In this document: in pieces, positions 59,073 through 64,000 of the stretch | How the letters are laid out: every line of letters starts with the position of its first letter | Numbering within the stretch: the first letter of the stretch is position 1 | Source: Cyathus striatus | Taxonomy: Eukaryota > Basidiomycota > Agaricomycetes > Agaricales > Nidulariaceae | Length of the DNA: 64,000 bases | Reading direction: 5' to 3' | Assembly: GCA_025738555.1 (NCBI GenBank) | Contig: JAOVFP010000002.1 | Coordinates: 1,550,001-1,614,000 of the forward strand | Translations under genes and position numbers: made by a program | Notes under the pieces: generated by a model | Database searches by the model: none | The model's input: the letters and a program-made list of their open reading frames with translations, nothing else | Told to the model about the DNA's origin: nothing

Positions 59073-62000
59073 TGAGGATTGTGATATTGTTGGTAGAAGT
59101 TGGGAGTGTTGCTAGGAGGTGATGAGGGGGGATTTATAGCTGCAGTTGTTGAGGATAGTTGTTGAGGATATAGCCTGATAAATTTCCATCTCAGGGAGAG
59201 AATGTGCAGGCTTGTTGAGTTGTGACTCTTATCAGTGACAGTGAGAAACCTCTTGGGTTGAACATTTGAACATTAAATATGGTGTAAGTATCAAAGAAAG
59301 AGTAGTAAGTAGTAGTACTAGTAGGGCTGATCAACACATCACATGCATTGCTATGTTGTTTACAATGTTTGCTGTTGGCAAATATTGATCAGGTCTGGCA
59401 CTGACTCAACTTGCTTCAAACCATGACATGGCACATGCTCATTGACATCTATCATCCCATTATTGAGGAGGCTAGGATGGCAAAGATTTAGTATTGTTCT
59501 CAGTGGAGGTATTGATAATCTATGTACATTCACTATTATCTTGCCTCTTTCTAAAGTTCCAATGTGAACACTTCATGTTCAGTCCTCTGAGCCATCTCCA
59601 TCCATTCCTGAGGTCTGAGTCCTCTACCTCTTAGCACCCCCTAGAAATTTCTACCTACCACAAAAGACTGCCTGTGTGTCAAAAGCTCCCACTCCTCTGT
59701 ACAAGTATTCTGGTCAATCCCAAACATCTGCATCTCTATTCTCATCATCTTTTACATCCCATCTTTCCCCATCCTGCTTAACAGCAGTGCAACATCACTT
59801 TCATTTTGTCTTTGGATACCCTCATCTGGTATCATGCTTAAAGTGCTTAGTCTTCCTCATCAATTTCACCCCTGGTCACTTAAATATTTTCTATAGGATA
59901 GCTGTGGATCTTGATGGTTCTAGTGAAGTGTTTAGATGTGCAGCACAGTTATTCACTACTACAGCAGAAGTACATAGTTGAGACAATTACACCTCATATG
60001 CCTGTTGCCTGAGTGGTAGGGCAGAAGAAGGTATGTGTTAGTTTTTAGTTTGATTGTATGCTAGAAGACCTGATGACAATGCTGGGTAGTCTTCTCAATA
60101 TGGCTTAGTTCTGTACACTGCTTGTTCTGCCATTGAAGTGCAGCTTCAGATTGGGAGTGTTTTAGGATATACAAATTGACCAGAATTCAAGTGGGTGTAG
60201 AAGTTAAGGAACAGTGAGCCTTTCTAGCAAGACATGCCAGTCGAATGGAATGTCTCATTTTAACATGCACTGACATGATTGAACAGGATGTCTATCTGGA
60301 GACAATATACTTGACTGGCCATGCACATGCACCTGCCACATTATGGAATTGGAGAGAGGGATGAAGGGTGAAATATGAGAATCAGGAGGATCAGGATGGA
60401 TGTCATTTCTGGGAAGCGAAGTGTAGAGTACACTATTACTAGTTGCATCAGGTTGGGGAACTAAGGAAGAAGATATGTTGGATGTCATCTGTTGTATGTC
60501 ACTTAAGGAGCTGTCATCTTTGCTTTTCTTAGTCTTTGTATATGGCTTTGGTAGGTAATGTAGTGCCTCTTCCAGTAGGATGGCAGGGTGAGGGAGGTTG
60601 CTGGCACTCCTCAGTGATGCCTACCATACCCATACATCCTCACTGGTAGCCTCATATGCCACCACTTGCTAACTATGTTGAATTGTGTTAGATTTCACAT
60701 GTACACATGACTTTGATAGATGTTGCTCTCTCTTCATCTCCTCTCAACATGTACCCAACTGTTTAAGTCACTAGCTCGGCTGGGCAGTGTTGCTAATCAT
60801 GCATCCTGGTGGGATACAGGCTATGATAGTCTCAATGTGCTGTTGTCACTGTTCTATCTCTGTTCTCTATGTATCTATCTTCTCATGCTGTGCTTGTCCT
60901 GACTAGGATCTTTGATAATCTAACTCTATGCATAGCACAACATAGCAAAAGGAACTCATCTACACAGCTTCTGTGCTGCAACATTCAATTGCATGGAAAC
61001 TTTTACATCAGTTCAGGATGAGTTTTTGAACTGGTGTTCTATTATAACTGCATCTGATATTGTATTTCAACCAAATCATCACCACTTTTGGGTGCCTGTA
61101 GTGATGTATGTTTGTTCTTGTTCCATCCATCCAAGATATGTGTTTCAAGTTGCTGTAGTTGTGTAATACTAATTATGGAATGATATTTGAATGCTCTTCT
61201 TTCACATTCTTATCACTGGGGAAGGAAGCAACAACCAAGCACCTATCACTATACTTAATATTACCAGTGATAAATCAAAATGATTTAATTAACATTGCTC
61301 TGACAGAAATTCAACTTGTTGCCAATCAATATAGCTTCAGTGTAAATACCTCTTTGGCTGAGAAGGTATATGAATGCTAAGATTACTATGAAGCTAGGCT
61401 ATGCACCTGTGCATCAAGATATATATATATGCTTCTCACTATAATAGCCAGTGGTGCAAGCATAAAGATGATCAAATACCACATATAACAACTACAGCCA
61501 AAAACAACATTCCTGGGTGACTTCCCACCTGCTTTCTTCTTGCTAGTTTGATTCATTGTTGCCTAACTGCATTCAAATCTACTTTATCTACATTTGAAAA
61601 TTCATGGAAGATAACCTTCATGGAGATGTTCGACTCACCAAAGTACTGAAGATATGGAATGGAATGTTTATTGATATCAGCAGTAACACTAAGTTCTGTA
61701 AGTTCATGGCATTTTACATTCAAATCTTGATACAAAACATGTGCTACTATGATCATTCTGGATGCTAATAAGTTTTTTCAAACATCTGCACATAATGCAT
61801 TGAATGAATGTCAAACTGATATCTCTCAGTTCATGTCAGATGCAAGTTACATTCTCCTGGAAGTGTGGGTATGAGGTTGGAATATTTTAGTCTGAGGGAA
61901 GAGCTGTGTTTGTGAGGGTAAAGGGGGGGATAGTGGGGCAACAAAGACATTCACATATGCATTTTAGGGGAAAAGGCCTTACCTATTCATTGTGCATCCT

Positions 62001-62867
62001 CTCCCCCCTGTTTTGTTCACTCCTCAGCCCCCTTCAGATCCCTCCTCAATGTTACATACTGATTCTCTTCCTACTGAGAAATGAATGTGAAGATGCCCAG
62101 AGGGTATGGGAGAACTGTAATGGAAACCCAAAGTGAGTATGGGTGTGGAACATAGAGTGGGAGTGCAGAAAAGAACTGTGGCTTCAGCTTATGTACTGCA
62201 CTGCCTGGATATCCCCAGAGAACAGTTCATATTTCACAGAAGATAATATACAATGAAAGGAAATGTTCCAGAGTATGAGAGGAGGCTTTGCCACTACACT
62301 AGGCAGCAGGAGAGAAACCTGAAGGAAAACATGAAGTGGGTTTCAGAACTTAAGCATAGGAAGAAGTGTATGAAGTTGTTACCAATACTGAAGACTACTT
62401 AGTACATCTGGAAAACTATATATACTAAGTAGGAACCTGTAGGTATGAATGTAGAAGTATAATACTAAGAACAAGTCAAAGGGATAGGTAGAATATAAAA
62501 CCTGGGCAAAGCGGAGTAGGGGTGCAAATGACATGTTCAGAATGAAGAATAAGGAACTAAACTACAAAGGCCATAATGAAATGTATGAGTAGGAATGGAA
62601 GAGAGGAGTAATAGAATAATGATGCAGTGAGGCTGTCATAAGAGAAACTATATATCCAGGATACCCAATAGAAAACCCAATGGGTTCCAGGTATGTTCCC
62701 AGGCAGGAACATCAGGAAGTGTAAACCCATAGCAAGTATGTTCCAGGAATGGACTGGGTATGTTGGAAGGTCATGTGGGAACCTTCAGTAACATTGGTAC
62801 AGTGTATCCAGACATGTATGTAACACTCAACCTCTGTCTGTGCTGACAATGCATGGTACACCCTCCC
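59073..62867. other. CpG-depleted stretch, possible decayed exons
   Basis: A minus-strand frame at about 60255-60600 (Ser/Pro-rich, ~115 codons) and a plus-strand frame at 62247-62400 (YERRLCHYTRQQERN..., basic) look mildly coding but are unidentified. Sequence at 59345-59480 resembles the reverse complement of 55760-55880 with CG replaced by TG/CA, so the two are copies of one repeat. Confidence 0.35.
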
Positions 62868-63396
62868 CTGCTCCCCTTTCCCAATGCTCACATTGCCAAC
62901 ATTACTCAAAAGTCCAACTCTGTCATCTCCTTCCCTCCTTTCCTCCCTTCCCTCCTCTTGCAAATGATGATGTTGAGGTCTCCCTCAACATCTCCCTCCT
63001 CCCTGCCCTTATTATCTATGTCAAAACTATGACACTGACCTCTGGCGTCGATGCCACATTACCTTCCACCTCTACCTCCTTCCCTCCCCTCTCCTCCCTT
63101 CCCCCTCCTGGTCTCACCCTGGTCTTCCGAGTGATGAAGACAAGCATCTTCTGCCCATGCCCTCTCCCTCTTTTGGCCTCTTACCCTCTTCTTGCAAGTG
63201 ATGAGGGTGAGAATCTTCTCCCATCACCATCTCTCTCTCTCTTGCCCTCATTAACAAGAGCAAGCACCTTCTCTTCTGGCTGGTCTCCTATCCCTCTCCC
63301 TTTCCCCCTCACCTCCTCACCCCTTCTCCCTTCATTTTCTTGCCTCATCTTGACCTCTCATAGTCCCCTCTCTCCCTCTCTCCTCTTCCTCATGTA
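62868..63396. repeat. Polypyrimidine (CCTCC-rich) tract
   Basis: The plus strand is overwhelmingly C and T, with recurring CCCTCCT, TCTCCCTC and CTTCCC words. The 185-codon ORF across it (62840-63397, mostly Pro/Ser/Leu) reflects this bias. A further CTCC tract lies at 63570-63612. Confidence 0.65.
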
Positions 63397-64000
63397 AAGA
63401 CATAAAGTATGTTGGTTTCAAATAGCTAGATTTTCTCATACAGTATAGCACTGGTATGTCCTCCTTGTTTCTTGCTTGCTCCACCCCATCTAGAATCCAA
63501 TTATTGCTACTACTCCCTATTTATACCTTACTATCTTGCCTTTCATTCATTAACCTAACTTATTTTACTCTCCTCCTTCCTCCCTCCTCCCTCCTTCCTC
63601 CCTCCTCCCTCTGTTCTCTGTTCTCCTGACTTATCACATTCACAAGGAAGACATGACACTTACATGCCATGGTTACTTCATCACTCATGCTGCCACTGAA
63701 AAGGGTATTTTAGTATAGTACTAGTATTGTTGATTACTGAATACAATGGTCATTCTAATCAGTGGTAGCTTGTGACATGTGTGAACTTATCATTGATTGA
63801 CTTACTCTACAAGAACTCAACAACATACAATTGGTATGCTCTTATTTACTCTCTCATATGCAAGTCATCATCCCACCCCTGGACAATGAGCATGAACATG
63901 GACTGTAAACCTTATACCAACAATCTACCATTTTATTTTATTTTAAACACTGACATGCTGAAGTGCTGAAACATTGACATGCACTGACACCAACTTTTTA
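63397..64000. other. AT-rich terminal stretch, nothing recognised
   Basis: Apart from the CTCCTCC run near 63570-63612, there is no gene, RNA or repeat partner that I can identify. Confidence 0.4.

Noticed and set aside
62247..62400. Basic coding-like frame (YERRLCHYTRQQERN...)
   Set aside because: Too short and unidentifiable; upstream reading is blocked by a stop and no exon chain could be built.
62840..63397. 185-codon Pro/Ser/Leu-rich ORF
   Set aside because: Explained by the polypyrimidine tract; no domain and no codon structure beyond the base bias.

Overview
This window looks like a repeat-dense chromosomal segment of a filamentous fungus, most likely a basidiomycete (Agaricomycetes). 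The evidence is 49-55 bp introns with GT..AG ends, transposase families resembling those common in Agaricomycete genomes (a pogo/CENP-B type and a short-intron DDE type), and no prokaryotic features. I cannot name the species. No clearly functional housekeeping gene is present; almost everything is transposable-element DNA of several ages.

Centre (12.7-28.9 kb). Four long-inverted-repeat (foldback) elements lie side by side at 12.75-17.99 kb. The fourth is interrupted by a full-length Helitron at 17992-28920 (+). This Helitron encodes an intact 2189-residue Rep/helicase, a six-exon accessory gene of unknown function that may contain an OB-like fold, and a small ORF near its 5' end. Its borders can be read directly, because deleting it restores the right terminal repeat of the host element.

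The same Helitron family has at least four further members: 2313-4131 (-), 41116-42745 (+), 36812-49788 (-, 13 kb, carrying nested elements) and a 5' end at 52378 (+). All have the form A|TTCCC...TTTA|T wherever both ends are visible. The older members differ from the intact one mainly by CG to TG/CA changes.

Right-hand nest (35.1-50.1 kb). A ~1 kb element with ~150 bp terminal inverted repeats and a 3 bp target duplication was split by a 5'-truncated LINE (11 bp target duplication) and then by the 13 kb Helitron. That Helitron contains a DDE-less pogo-type transposase pseudogene (itself split by a 1.04 kb CpG-rich insert), a second Helitron copy, an internally deleted DDE transposase and a 702 bp hAT-like MITE with 8 bp target duplications.

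Left (0-12.7 kb) and right (50-64 kb) flanks hold a foldback, tandem repeats, a TA-flanked MITE, a tRNA-like Pol III promoter candidate and a riboflavin kinase pseudogene. CpG is strongly depleted at about 0-4.1, 35-37.5, 38.7-50 and 56-64 kb, and retained at about 4.2-12.7, 28.9-32.7, 37.6-38.6 and 52.6-56 kb. Together with in-frame TGA codons, several at positions where the families usually have Arg, this suggests methylated-CpG deamination acting on older insertions.
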